Shown here: positions 9,300 through 18,036 of the stretch, piece after piece
Numbering within the stretch: position 1 is the stretch's first letter
Layout of the letters: the number at the start of each line of letters is the position of its first letter
Assembly (NCBI GenBank): GCA_945861785.1
Contig: CAMAWD010000010.1
Coordinates: 1 to 64,000, forward strand
Source: Rhodoferax sp. OV413
Lineage (GTDB): Bacteria; Pseudomonadota; Gammaproteobacteria; Burkholderiales; Burkholderiaceae_C
Length of the DNA stretch: 64,000 nt
Direction: 5' to 3'
The notes under the pieces: generated by a model
Told to the model about the DNA's origin: nothing
The model's input: only the letters and a program-made list of their open reading frames with translations
Databases searched by the model: none
Translations under genes and position numbers: made by a program

Positions 9300-9848
9300 T
9301 CAGGGCAGGGTTTCGATGGTGTGGTGCATGTTGGTGTAGATGCACAACTCGCCGGCAATGGCCAGCGACTTGCGCACGACTTCCACCGCCGACATGTCGG
9401 TATTGTTCAGCAGTGCGATCGCTGCAGCCTGCGCGTACGCCCCGCCAGAGCCGATGGTCACGATGCCGTTTTCCGGCTCGAGCACATCACCGTTGCCGGT
9501 GATGATAAGGGAGGCGTCCTTGTCGGCCACCGCCAGCATGGCTTCGAGACGGCGCAAGACGCGGTCGGTGCGCCAGTCCTTGGTAAGTTCGATTGCGGAG
9601 CGCACGAGGTGGCCCTGGTGCTTTTCGAGCTTGGCCTCGAAGCGTTCGAACAGCGTGAACGCGTCGGCCGTGGCGCCGGCAAAACCCGCCAGCACCTTGC
9701 CATGGTAGAGCTTGCGCACCTTGCGCGCCGTACCCTTGACCACGATGTTGCCGAGTGTGACCTGGCCGTCGCCGCCGATCGCGACCTCATGCCCGTCGGC
9801 CGTCTTGCGGCGCACGCTGATGATGGTGGTTCCGTGAAATTGTTCCAT
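9300..9848 (-). CDS. hslV: ATP-dependent protease peptidase subunit HslV
   Basis: Proteasome-like threonine peptidase of HslUV in the cytoplasm. The 182-residue product has Thr7 in [14 protein letters not shown], the N-terminal nucleophile after removal of the first six residues. The conserved [15 protein letters not shown] block and [11 protein letters not shown] near the C-terminus are present. It sits 81 bp after the STAS-domain gene and before hslU. E. coli hslVU is heat-shock controlled; I could not identify a clear sigma-32 promoter here. Confidence 0.96.
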   Translation of the reverse strand: MEQFHGTTIISVRRKTADGHEVAIGGDGQVTLGNIVVKGTARKVRKLYHGKVLAGFAGATADAFTLFERFEAKLEKHQGHLVRSAIELTKDWRTDRVLRRLEAMLAVADKDASLIITGNGDVLEPENGIVTIGSGGAYAQAAAIALLNNTDMSAVEVVRKSLAIAGELCIYTNMHHTIETLP

Positions 9849-9929
9849 GTTCGATGCAGTTCAGGGCTGTGGGTGGGGGGGGCAAGCCCTGCGCCACTGG
9901 GGGCCGGGTCTGGACGGACCGGTGCGGGC

Positions 9930-11738
9930 TCAATTGGACCGCAGAACGACCCTGGCATGCTCGTCGATGCCGATCACATGGAAGAAGGCCGCCACCAACC
10001 GGTGCATGGACCGGAACTGGACATGGCAGCCTTCCGATTGCCTGGCTGCGACCCAATTCAGGATGCTGCCCGCAGCAGAAAAATCGACGCGGATCAGGTT
10101 GGCACAGGAGACCACCAGCCGCTCGCCACCATGGCGAGCCTGTTCGAGCCGGGCCAGCGCATCGGTGGCTTCACCCAGGACTTCGCCGGTCAGCTCGACG
10201 ACGGCGGCAGGCGCCGAGTCGTATCCCATCGGCAACGTCAGGCTCTGGCTGTCCAGGGCTTCCGGCATGGTGTCTTCGTCGTCCGCCGATCCGGCTTCAC
10301 CCGAGCCGTCGGGCGTTGGATCGCCGGATTTTTCAGGCGCGTAACTGCAGCGCACGTCGTGCCAGGCTGGAGGGGAGACCTCGTAGGTGACGCAGTATTC
10401 AAGTGCCACAAGCTCAAAGTCGTCCTGCAAGCCCATGACGCGAAGCGCGTCCATGCGAAGCCGCCAGGCTGCCTGGCTGATTGACTTGTTGCCCGGCGGA
10501 GTGCCGGCGCGCAGCACCCACTGCAGCTTGTCGGGGCTGCGAAACCGCAGGTGCACTGGCCGCTCGGCCCAGTGCCCGAACAAAGTCGCGAGGGGCACGA
10601 CGGCGTCGGCATCGAGCGACTCGATCGGTCCCCAGTCGACGAACCATGGAGCCGGTGCATTGGCAAGGGCCAATTGCAATTCGTCGACCGAGGCAGCGCC
10701 AAATTGCTCCGGGCTGCTCCAGACCGGCTCACTTTCCAGGCGCGAAGGGATCGTTCTCACGGTCGAGCCGGCCGACTTGAGACCAAGCAGTTCCGGCATC
10801 GAGAACCAGGCTGGGGCGGAGCGGCCGAAACGCTCGGCAAAGTCGATCGCAACGCTGTCGAATCGGTCTTGCTGGCCGGTCGCGCGGTAAAGGTCGAACA
10901 GGGCAGCGCTCCAGTTTTCGATCTGTTCCCGGCGCTGGCCAGACGCCTTCAATGCGTTCAGAAGGGCTGATTCCGCGCCGTCGTTGTCGCCGTTGGCAAA
11001 ACGTATTGCCGCTTCTTCCAGGTCGCCGTCGTCGGCTGTTTCGATGGTTTCGATCGCGAACGACCGGGAACCAACAAAACCTGCGGGCTCGGGGCTTCTG
11101 GCCGTCGTTGCCACCGCTGGGGCCGGCTTGGCAGGTGACCGCGCTGCAGCGCCGAACGCGGGGGCTGTCTGTGTCGGCATGAACTCCGCCGGGTCCGCAC
11201 GGGCGGCCTCCGTCACCATCGGAGCAAGTCGGGTTGTGGCGTAGCTGATGTCGGTGACGGGGGCCTGCCGACGTGCGGGCGGTGCCACCGGTGCAGGCTG
11301 TTCGGGCCACGCGCCCTGGCCCTTGGCCGGGGCATCGGGGTGTCCGGCGCCGGCGGGTTTGGCGGCGTCGGTCTTGCCCTGCCACCACTGGTTGGACATC
11401 TGGGCCTCGATATCGTCGATCTTCTTGATCGTGCTGGCCCGTTCGCCAGGGTTGGTAGGCAGGCTGCTTTGGAAGTAGGATGGCCGACCTGCCAGGTTGG
11501 GGTTGCCGGCGCTCGGGTCGCGGTCGCGCAACTTGCGCAACTGGTCGAATTCGCGTTTGCGCACGAAGTCGTTCTGCCGCTTGCGCTCAATCATTTCCTT
11601 GAGCGCCTGCTTGGTGTAACCGTTGTCGGGTTCGGAGTCCGGCTTGCTGTCGAGGTCGGTCCAGTTGGTTGTCGGATTGCGGACGAACTTCGCCACCTTG
11701 GACAGCAAACCGGAGTTATTGTTGTCTTTGGTGGCCAT
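9930..11738 (-). CDS. Large STAS-domain protein of unknown function
   Basis: A 602-residue soluble protein. The N-terminal 120 residues are charged and probably partly disordered (KRQNDFVRKREFDQLRKLRDRD). A Pro/Ala-rich linker follows, then a helical middle region with FANGDNDGAESALLNAL resembling a TPR-like repeat. The C-terminal 100 residues have a STAS-like fold pattern (AVVELTGEVLGEA, then RLVVSCANLIRVDFSAAGSILNWV). In true anti-sigma antagonists the residue at the turn before AAG is a Ser that becomes phosphorylated; here it is Asp-Phe-Ser, so a Ser is nearby. Placed between dksA and hslV and likely cotranscribed. I infer a stress or signalling role only from this context; the function is unknown. 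Confidence 0.75.
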   Translation of the reverse strand: MATKDNNNSGLLSKVAKFVRNPTTNWTDLDSKPDSEPDNGYTKQALKEMIERKRQNDFVRKREFDQLRKLRDRDPSAGNPNLAGRPSYFQSSLPTNPGERASTIKKIDDIEAQMSNQWWQGKTDAAKPAGAGHPDAPAKGQGAWPEQPAPVAPPARRQAPVTDISYATTRLAPMVTEAARADPAEFMPTQTAPAFGAAARSPAKPAPAVATTARSPEPAGFVGSRSFAIETIETADDGDLEEAAIRFANGDNDGAESALLNALKASGQRREQIENWSAALFDLYRATGQQDRFDSVAIDFAERFGRSAPAWFSMPELLGLKSAGSTVRTIPSRLESEPVWSSPEQFGAASVDELQLALANAPAPWFVDWGPIESLDADAVVPLATLFGHWAERPVHLRFRSPDKLQWVLRAGTPPGNKSISQAAWRLRMDALRVMGLQDDFELVALEYCVTYEVSPPAWHDVRCSYAPEKSGDPTPDGSGEAGSADDEDTMPEALDSQSLTLPMGYDSAPAAVVELTGEVLGEATDALARLEQARHGGERLVVSCANLIRVDFSAAGSILNWVAARQSEGCHVQFRSMHRLVAAFFHVIGIDEHARVVLRSN

Positions 11739-11809
11739 GCTTCAACGCCTCGATAGAAGAAATTCCAGGCGGTTTTCAGGCGGGGGCGGGCAGGTGTCGG
11801 TTGGCCGGC

Positions 11810-12808
11810 CTAGTCGCCGAACATCTTCTGTTTGAGTTCGCGGCGTTGCTGGGCCTCGAGGGACAAGGTTGCCGTAGGCCGCGCCAGCAGGCGCCCGACG
11901 CCGATCGATTCGCCGGTTTCGTCGCAATAGCCGTAGTCGCCGGCATCGATGCGGACGATCGACTGCTCGATCTTTTTCAGCAGCTTGCGTTCCCGGTCGC
12001 GGGTGCGCAATTCGAGGGCATGTTCCTCCTCGATGGTTGCGCGATCGGCAGGGTCGGGAACCACCACCGTGTCTTCGCGCAGGTGCTCGGTGGTTTCTCC
12101 GGCACTGTTGAGGATGTCCTGCTTGAGCACCATCAGCTTCAGGCGAAACGCGGCCATCTGCTTGTCGTTCATGTACTCCGTATCCGGCATGGCGAGCAGC
12201 TCGGCGTCGGTCAACTGTTCAACCGGCTTGGTCTTCCAGTTGTTGGCCAGTTTGGGGTCTTTCTTGGCGGCCGATGGCAAGGGCGGAATGATCATCGGGG
12301 CCGCGGCCAATTGCATGTAGCTGGCCTTGGCTGCGGTCGAGGCGACCGACTGGGCCATCGACGGCACCGTGAGCGAGGCCAGCCGCGACGACGGCCGGCC
12401 CGGCCGCTGGGTCAGGGCTGCGCCGGGGGCCGGTGTTGCCACCGCAGCGACCACCTGCGCCATCGGTTTGGCCGGTGCCGCAACGCTGGGGGTGCTTGCC
12501 GGTGGTTTTGTCTTGGCCGGGGCGGCCACAGGCGCGGGGCGGGATGCCTTGGCTGGGACAGAAGAATTGTTGGAGCTGTCGGGGGTCATTTTTACCTTGG
12601 GGGATTCCGGTTTGGCGCTGGTCTTCGGAAGTGGCTTGGAGACTGGCTTGGTGGCCGGTTTGGTGGCCGGTTTGGCGACCGCTGTCACAGCGGTTCGGGG
12701 AGGGGGAGACTTGCCGGCATACGTTTTGCCGGCGACCTTTTCGGCTGCCGGCTTGGTCTTGCCTGCTGGTTGGGTTGTTTTGGCGGTCTTCCCGGGTTTC
12801 GCTTTCAC
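11810..12808 (-). CDS. dksA: RNA polymerase-binding transcription factor DksA with long basic N-terminal extension
   Basis: DksA binds the RNA polymerase secondary channel and with ppGpp resets rRNA and amino-acid promoters. The last 145 residues form a normal DksA: coiled coil with DxxDxA tip (DPADRA), then the globular end DYGYCDETGESIGVGRLLARPTA. Only one of the four classical zinc-finger Cys remains (Cys in GYCDET), as in other Burkholderiales DksA. The first 185 residues are a low-complexity Lys/Ala/Pro/Thr tract, absent from the 151-residue E. coli protein. I chose GTG at 12806-12808 because AGGAG lies 8 bases upstream; an ATG at 12856 is in frame but lacks this site. Confidence 0.88.
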   Translation of the reverse strand: MKAKPGKTAKTTQPAGKTKPAAEKVAGKTYAGKSPPPRTAVTAVAKPATKPATKPVSKPLPKTSAKPESPKVKMTPDSSNNSSVPAKASRPAPVAAPAKTKPPASTPSVAAPAKPMAQVVAAVATPAPGAALTQRPGRPSSRLASLTVPSMAQSVASTAAKASYMQLAAAPMIIPPLPSAAKKDPKLANNWKTKPVEQLTDAELLAMPDTEYMNDKQMAAFRLKLMVLKQDILNSAGETTEHLREDTVVVPDPADRATIEEEHALELRTRDRERKLLKKIEQSIVRIDAGDYGYCDETGESIGVGRLLARPTATLSLEAQQRRELKQKMFGD

Positions 12809-13031
12809 TTCTTGACTCCTCGCAGGTTTTTCCAGCAGTGGCAATCGGATGCGCACCGCGCATTCCCTTGGGCCGTCACCATCGTCCCGGTCGCGGCATC
12901 CGGGTTGGTGGACGACCGGCCCTGTTACTTGTCACCGGCGCGCGAGTGTACAGGCATAAGCTCCGAAATTCCGGTGCCTGGTCCAATTCGGCCATGGAAA
13001 ACGCGCTAACCAAACATTTGTCGACAGAACG
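12809..13031. other. Intergenic region upstream of dksA
   Basis: This 223-bp stretch separates the dksA start from the end of the metal-GTPase gene. It should carry the dksA promoter (minus strand) but I cannot pick convincing -35/-10 hexamers. Short frames in it have no recognisable coding character. Confidence 0.35.
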
Positions 13032-14090
13032 TCATACCAGGCATTGCTCCATGCCCTGCAGGAAGATGTCCTTGGGCAGGTCGATGCCGATGAAGACCAT
13101 CTTGCTAATGCGCTGTTCGTCGGCTTGCCACTGCGGCCCGAGGTCGCTGCCCATCAACTGGTGCACGCCCTGGAAGATCACCTTGCGCTCCGTGCCTTTC
13201 ATGTGCAGGACGCCCTTGTAGCGCAGCATCCGCGGCCCGTAGATGTTGACGATGGCGCCCAGGAAGTCCTCCAGCTTGGCGGGATCGAACGCCCGCTCCG
13301 ACTTGAAGACGAAGCTCTTGACGTCGTCGTCGTGGTGGTGGTGGTGCCCCTCGCCTTCGGCGCGCTGGTGCGAAGGGTGGTCACAGTGTTCGCCTTGGTC
13401 ATGGTCGTGGTCATGGTGTGCATGGTCGTCGCCGTCCTTCAGGAAATCGGGGTCGATCTCCAGCTTGGTGTTCAGGTTGAAACCGCGCAGGTCGAACACG
13501 CTGGACAAGGCCACCTCGCCGAAATGCACCGACTGCTGGGGCGCACGCGGGTTCATGTGCTTGATCCGGTGCATCAGGGCGTCCACGTCGTCCTTGGCCA
13601 CCAGGTCCGTCTTGCTGATGAAGATCTGGTCCGCGAAACCGATCTGGCGACGCGCTTCCTGCCTGTCATTGAGCTGGGCCACCGCGTGTTTCGCGTCCAC
13701 CAGTGTCAGGATCGAGTCGAGCAGGTAACTCTCGGCGATCTCGTCGTCCATGAAAAAGGTCTGGGCCACCGGACCCGGGTCGGCCAGGCCGGTGGTTTCG
13801 ATCACCACCCGGTCAAAATCGAGTTCGCCACGGCGCTTCTTGTCGGCCAGGTCGTGCAAGGTGCTGCGCAGGTCCTCGCGGATCGTGCAGCAAATACATC
13901 CGTTGCTCATCTGGATGATCTGCTCCTTGACGTCGGTCACCAGGATTTCGCTGTCGATGTTTTCCTCGCCAAATTCGTTTTCGATCACGGCGATCTTCTG
14001 GCCATGGGCTTCGGACAACACGCGTTTGAGCAGGGTTGTCTTGCCGGATCCGAGAAATCCGGTCAGGATGGTGGCGGGAATAAGGCTCAT
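13032..14090 (-). CDS. CobW/COG0523 family metal-handling GTPase
   Basis: G3E-family GTPase of 352 residues, likely a zinc or other metal chaperone in the cytoplasm. Visible are the P-loop GFLGSGKTT (11-19), the CxCC metal motif (Cys65, Cys67, Cys68 in NGCICCT), the switch region ETTGLADPGP, and the base-specificity motif SKTD. A His/Asp-rich loop of roughly 35 residues (about 225-260, many HH and HD pairs) precedes the C-terminal CobW_C domain. Family members move Zn, Co or Fe, and the His-rich loop suggests metal binding; the metal cannot be assigned from sequence. No zinc-responsive operator was recognised upstream. The neighbours dksA and rlmI do not indicate a pathway. Confidence 0.88.
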   Translation of the reverse strand: MSLIPATILTGFLGSGKTTLLKRVLSEAHGQKIAVIENEFGEENIDSEILVTDVKEQIIQMSNGCICCTIREDLRSTLHDLADKKRRGELDFDRVVIETTGLADPGPVAQTFFMDDEIAESYLLDSILTLVDAKHAVAQLNDRQEARRQIGFADQIFISKTDLVAKDDVDALMHRIKHMNPRAPQQSVHFGEVALSSVFDLRGFNLNTKLEIDPDFLKDGDDHAHHDHDHDQGEHCDHPSHQRAEGEGHHHHHDDDVKSFVFKSERAFDPAKLEDFLGAIVNIYGPRMLRYKGVLHMKGTERKVIFQGVHQLMGSDLGPQWQADEQRISKMVFIGIDLPKDIFLQGMEQCLV

Positions 14091-14196
14091 GGGGGCTCCA
14101 GTCAGAGGTCGGACAAAGGTGCTTCAGCCCATCGATGCGGGCGGTTCGGGGGGCTGTCCGGGAAGGTGGGGAGTTTAGCGGCGAAACTCAACCGGG

Positions 14197-15378
14197 TCAT
14201 TTGCGCATGACCACGAGGCCCTTGAGGTACTCGCCCTCGGGAAACTGGATCGTCATCGGGTGGTCCGGTGCGCCGCCCATGCGTTCATGGATGAAGCCGT
14301 CGACGCCGGCATCGATTCCGGCGCCGGCCACGATCTTGTGGAACAGGTCGGCGCTGATGCCGCCGGAGCAGGAATACGTGAACAACACACCGCCCGGACG
14401 CAAAATTTTCAAAGCCAGGCGATTGATGTCCTTGTAGGCACGCGATGCACGCTCCGCATGGGCGACAGTGGGCGCAAACTTTGGCGGGTCGAGCACGATC
14501 GCATCGAAACTCTGGCCAGACGCGTGGAATTGCCGCAGCGACGCGTTCACGTCGGCTTCCAGAAATGTTGCACGGTCCGGGTCAAAACCGTTGCGTGCGA
14601 CATTCGCCCGGGCCAGTGCGATGGCGCCCTCCGAGGAGTCGATCGAAGTCACATGCCCGGCGCCACCGGCCAGTGCCGCCACGGTGAAACCGCCGGTGTA
14701 GGAGTAACAGTTCAGGACCTGCTGCAGCCCGAGGCGGCGGGCGTAGGCGGCGAAGCGCTGCCGGCTGTCGCGCTGGTCCAGGTAGAAGCCGGTCTTGTGG
14801 CCCTTTGCAATGTTCAGGCCGAGTTGCCAGGCATGTTCTTTCAGGACCAGCGCCGTGGGCCCTTCCGATCGCAACCAGCCGGCCTGTTCGGGCAGGCCCT
14901 CGAGTGCCCGGCTGCTGGTGTCCGAACGCTCAAACAGCTTCTGGAGCCCGGTGCACCCAAGCAGTGCGTCGGCGATGGTCTCTTTCCAGCGGTGCGCGCC
15001 GGCCGACAGGAACTGCGCAACCAGGGTGTCGCCATACCGGTCTACCACCAGCCCGGGCAGCCCGTCGGATTCGCCATGGACAAGGCGCAGCGCGTCGCTC
15101 GCGATGTCGAACCGTGCGCGGGCCTGAATCGCCTCGGCGCAGCGCCGTGCAAAAAAGGTGGGGTCGATGCGTTCGGGCTCCTCGAAACTCCAGACGCGCG
15201 CCCGGATCTTCGAGCTGGGGCTGAAGGCGGCCCATGCCAGGAACTGCCCGGTGTGGGACTCGACCCGCACGGTTTCGCCGGAATCCGCGCCGCCGCGGGC
15301 GATCGCTGACTCGAAGATCCAGGGGTGGCGCTTGTGCAGCGATCGCTCCTTGCCCTCGCGCAGTCGGATGGTTTTCAT
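14197..15378 (-). CDS. rlmI: 23S rRNA (cytosine-C5) methyltransferase, RlmI type
   Basis: Class I SAM-dependent rRNA methyltransferase of 393 residues. It begins with a PUA-like RNA-binding domain (LREGKERSLHKRHPWIFESAI), then the linker with HGESDGLPGLVVDRYG. The catalytic domain has NCYSYTGGF (SAM motif I), the LDPPKFA motif IV typical of RlmI/RlmKL-type enzymes, and YSCSGGI containing the Cys expected for m5C chemistry. E. coli RlmI makes m5C1962 in 23S rRNA and has similar length. Target assignment is by family, not proven. It appears to stand as a single transcription unit upstream of the COG0523 gene. Confidence 0.88.
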   Translation of the reverse strand: MKTIRLREGKERSLHKRHPWIFESAIARGGADSGETVRVESHTGQFLAWAAFSPSSKIRARVWSFEEPERIDPTFFARRCAEAIQARARFDIASDALRLVHGESDGLPGLVVDRYGDTLVAQFLSAGAHRWKETIADALLGCTGLQKLFERSDTSSRALEGLPEQAGWLRSEGPTALVLKEHAWQLGLNIAKGHKTGFYLDQRDSRQRFAAYARRLGLQQVLNCYSYTGGFTVAALAGGAGHVTSIDSSEGAIALARANVARNGFDPDRATFLEADVNASLRQFHASGQSFDAIVLDPPKFAPTVAHAERASRAYKDINRLALKILRPGGVLFTYSCSGGISADLFHKIVAGAGIDAGVDGFIHERMGGAPDHPMTIQFPEGEYLKGLVVMRK

Positions 15379-15426
15379 GGCCTGGATTGTCGGGCCTGTG
15401 GCGTCGCCCGCACCCGCCCCGCCGGT

Positions 15427-16371
15427 TCAGCCCGGTGGCGGTCGCTTGAGCTTGGCGCGCGGGTGCGCGGCGTCGTAAGCCTGGGCAAGGTGCTGGAAGT
15501 CCAGCCTCGTATAGACCTGCGTGGTGCTGATGTTGGTGTGGCCAAGCAACTCCTGGACCGCGCGCAGGTCGCTGCTCGATTGCAGAAGGTGGCTGGCGAA
15601 CGAGTGCCGCAGCATGTGGGGGTGGACCGGAGTGCCCAGCCCTGCCTGCCGGCTGCGCAACTGCAGGCGTTGCCAGATCGACTGCGCCGTCAGGCGGCTG
15701 CCGTGTTGTCCGATGAAGAGCGCGGCTTGCGGCGTCGTGGGCCCTTGTGCGCGCAGCGCGATCCAGCAGCGCAACGCATCCAGCGCCTTGCTGCCGATCG
15801 GCACGCTACGTCGTTTCGATCCTTTGCCCAGCACATGCGCCTCGCCCGCGTCCAGGTCGATCCAGCCACGTGCACCGGGCCCGGCGACAACATCGAGCCC
15901 GGTGACCTCGCCCACCCGCAGCCCGGCGCCGTACAGCAATTCGACCAGCGCGGCGTCGCGCCCCTCCAGCCAGGCATTGCCGGAACTGCCACGGTAGGCG
16001 GCCAGTTGAACCGCGTCATCCACACTCAAGGCCTTGGGCAGCGGTTTGGCGGCCTTCGGCGCACGGATATCCTGCACCGGGTTGGAGGCAACCAGGCCCT
16101 CGCGCCCCAGCCAGGCATAGAAACCGCGCCACCCCGACAACACCAGCGCGATGCCGCGCCCACTGCGCCCGCCGGAATGCATTTGCGCGACCCAGCGCCG
16201 GACATGCGTGTTGTGCACGGCGCACAATTGCACCGGCACCACTGCGGCAAACGCGGACAACTTCTGCAGGTCGAGTGCGTACAGTTCGACCGTGCGTGCC
16301 GCCAGCCGCTTCTCCACGCGCACATGTTCCAGGTAGCGCTCTACAAGGGGCAGGTCGACCGGCGACGGCAT
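15427..16371 (-). CDS. xerC: Tyrosine recombinase XerC
   Basis: Site-specific recombinase that with XerD resolves chromosome dimers at dif. The 314-residue protein has the SAM-like N-terminal core-binding domain (LVERYLEHVRVEKRLAARTVE) and the catalytic set: Arg in GAGLRVGE, Lys in the GKGSKRR hairpin, HMLRHSFASHLL (His-x2-Arg), GHTNISTTQ, and Tyr in QVYTRLD. I start it at the ATG 16369-16371 (MPSPVDLPLVERYL); the frame continues upstream to 16458 through the DUF484 gene without family similarity. The order dapF-DUF484-xerC is the same as in many proteobacteria, so coexpression is likely. Confidence 0.94.
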   Translation of the reverse strand: MPSPVDLPLVERYLEHVRVEKRLAARTVELYALDLQKLSAFAAVVPVQLCAVHNTHVRRWVAQMHSGGRSGRGIALVLSGWRGFYAWLGREGLVASNPVQDIRAPKAAKPLPKALSVDDAVQLAAYRGSSGNAWLEGRDAALVELLYGAGLRVGEVTGLDVVAGPGARGWIDLDAGEAHVLGKGSKRRSVPIGSKALDALRCWIALRAQGPTTPQAALFIGQHGSRLTAQSIWQRLQLRSRQAGLGTPVHPHMLRHSFASHLLQSSSDLRAVQELLGHTNISTTQVYTRLDFQHLAQAYDAAHPRAKLKRPPPG

Positions 16372-16387
16372 GCGGGTCAACCCAGGT

Positions 16388-17077
16388 TCAGCGCAGGCGG
16401 CCCAGCGCTGCGCTGGCGATCTCACCGACGTGCTGCAGGAAATCCGTCCCCATGCCACTGTTGAAGCGATGGGCGTCGGGCGACGACAACACCAGCAGCC
16501 CGAAGGCCGGGGCCGGGCTGCCCACTGGCGCGTTGCGCAGTGGCAGCAGGGCGATGGACGCGGCGGCCAGCGGGTCGGCCAGCCAGGTCACGGCTTCGAA
16601 GCCGGTGTTGACACCGCAAAATGGCTCGGTGAGCGAGTTGGCGAACAACTTGGCGTCGTCGCTGACGCCCAGCGCGAAATCGCCGGACCCGTAGCTCTGC
16701 GCGACGCCCCACACCTTGATGGCCACCTGGGGAACCGAGAACTGGTCCGAGATCTGGGCCGCGATCCGGGTCGGCATGGACATCGGATCGGCGATCTGGA
16801 ACAGCGAGCCAGCCCAGCGCAGCAAGCGGTCCGCCAGCAGTGCGTTCTCGTTGCCATGGCGGATCATGTCCATCAACCGGTGCTCCAGCAGCTTGATCTT
16901 GTCGCGCAGCATTTCGGCCTGGCGCTCCTGCAGGCTCACGGCGCGGTGGCTGTGTGGGCTGGCGAGGTGGACCGAGGCCAGCAACTCGGCATGGCGCTGG
17001 AAGAAATCCGGAGTGTTGGCCAGGTAGTTGGCGATGTCGTCTTCGGTGATCGGGTTGTTCAGTGGGTGGTTGTTCAT
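16388..17077 (-). CDS. DUF484 family protein
   Basis: A 229-residue cytoplasmic protein with the DUF484 pattern: N-terminal helix with [16 protein letters not shown], a coiled coil ([24 protein letters not shown]), then a GAF-like domain to the end. The family lies between dapF and xerC in many proteobacteria but has no established biochemical role. Its ATG overlaps the dapF stop as ATGA, implying coupled translation. The gap to xerC is 16 bp. Confidence 0.88.
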   Translation of the reverse strand: MNNHPLNNPITEDDIANYLANTPDFFQRHAELLASVHLASPHSHRAVSLQERQAEMLRDKIKLLEHRLMDMIRHGNENALLADRLLRWAGSLFQIADPMSMPTRIAAQISDQFSVPQVAIKVWGVAQSYGSGDFALGVSDDAKLFANSLTEPFCGVNTGFEAVTWLADPLAAASIALLPLRNAPVGSPAPAFGLLVLSSPDAHRFNSGMGTDFLQHVGEIASAALGRLR

Positions 17078-17949
17078 AGGTTGTCGGGTAGATCGATTTC
17101 GCCTTCAAAGACAGTGGTGGCCGGCCCGGTCATCAGGACCGGCGAAGCGCCACCGGCCCACGCGATGGTCAGCAGGCCACCGCGCGCGTGCACGTTCACG
17201 AGCGGGTCGAGCAGGCCCGTGCGGATGCCCGCGACGACAGCCGCACAGGCCCCAGTGCCACAGGCCAGGGTTTCCCCGGCGCCGCGCTCGAACACCCGCA
17301 GGCGCACATGGGAGCGGTCCAGCACCTGCATGAAACCCACGTTGACGCCGCGTGGAAAGGCACCGAGCGCCTGCACCAGCGGCCCCAGCGACAGTACCGG
17401 GGCCGTGTCGACATCGTCTACCAGGGCCACTGCGTGCGGATTGCCCATCGATACCAGTGCCACCGGCAGGCGGACATGGCGGCCCCGGTCATCCAGATCG
17501 AGCGGCCAGCGTTGCCAGTCGCCAGCGGCTTGCGGTGACAAGCCCGCCGCGTCGAAGGGCAGGGCGCCGAGCGCGAAATCTGGCGCCTGCATGTCCACCG
17601 TGACGCGGCCATCGGCTTGCCAGCGCAGTTCGAGCACGCGGTTCATTGTCTGCACCGATACCAGGTCCTTGGCGACAAGCCCACGGTCACGCACGAATTT
17701 CAGGAAACAGCGTGCACCGTTGCCACAGTGTTCGACTTCTTCACCATTGGCGTTGTGGATCACGTAGGAAAAGTCAATGCCCCGGCGCGGCGGGGGCCGC
17801 ACGCTGAGGATCTGGTCGGCCCCCACGCCGAAGCGCCGGTCCCCGAGAAATCGGTACTGGGCCGTGCTCAGGCCAAGCGCATGGCGGGTTTCGTCCAGCA
17901 CGACAAAATCGTTGCCTGCCCCCTGCATCTTGGTAAAGCGGATTCGCAT
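17074..17949 (-). CDS. dapF: Diaminopimelate epimerase DapF
   Basis: Converts LL- to meso-diaminopimelate for lysine and peptidoglycan (the substrate added by MurE above). The 291 residues start [17 protein letters not shown], a standard N-terminus. The two catalytic Cys are visible: Cys75 in EHCGNGARC and a second near 225 in [13 protein letters not shown] much longer upstream frame to 18615 is antisense to the NUDIX-MBL gene and is not coding. Divergent from that gene across about 90 bp that should hold both promoters. Confidence 0.96.
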   Translation of the reverse strand: MRIRFTKMQGAGNDFVVLDETRHALGLSTAQYRFLGDRRFGVGADQILSVRPPPRRGIDFSYVIHNANGEEVEHCGNGARCFLKFVRDRGLVAKDLVSVQTMNRVLELRWQADGRVTVDMQAPDFALGALPFDAAGLSPQAAGDWQRWPLDLDDRGRHVRLPVALVSMGNPHAVALVDDVDTAPVLSLGPLVQALGAFPRGVNVGFMQVLDRSHVRLRVFERGAGETLACGTGACAAVVAGIRTGLLDPLVNVHARGGLLTIAWAGGASPVLMTGPATTVFEGEIDLPDNL

Positions 17950-18036
17950 CAAACGATTATCCCCTGAAGAAATTGCACCTGCGCACGCACGGTGGCGCGC
18001 CCTCGGCACGGTGGACGGATCCGATTTGGCGGCAAA

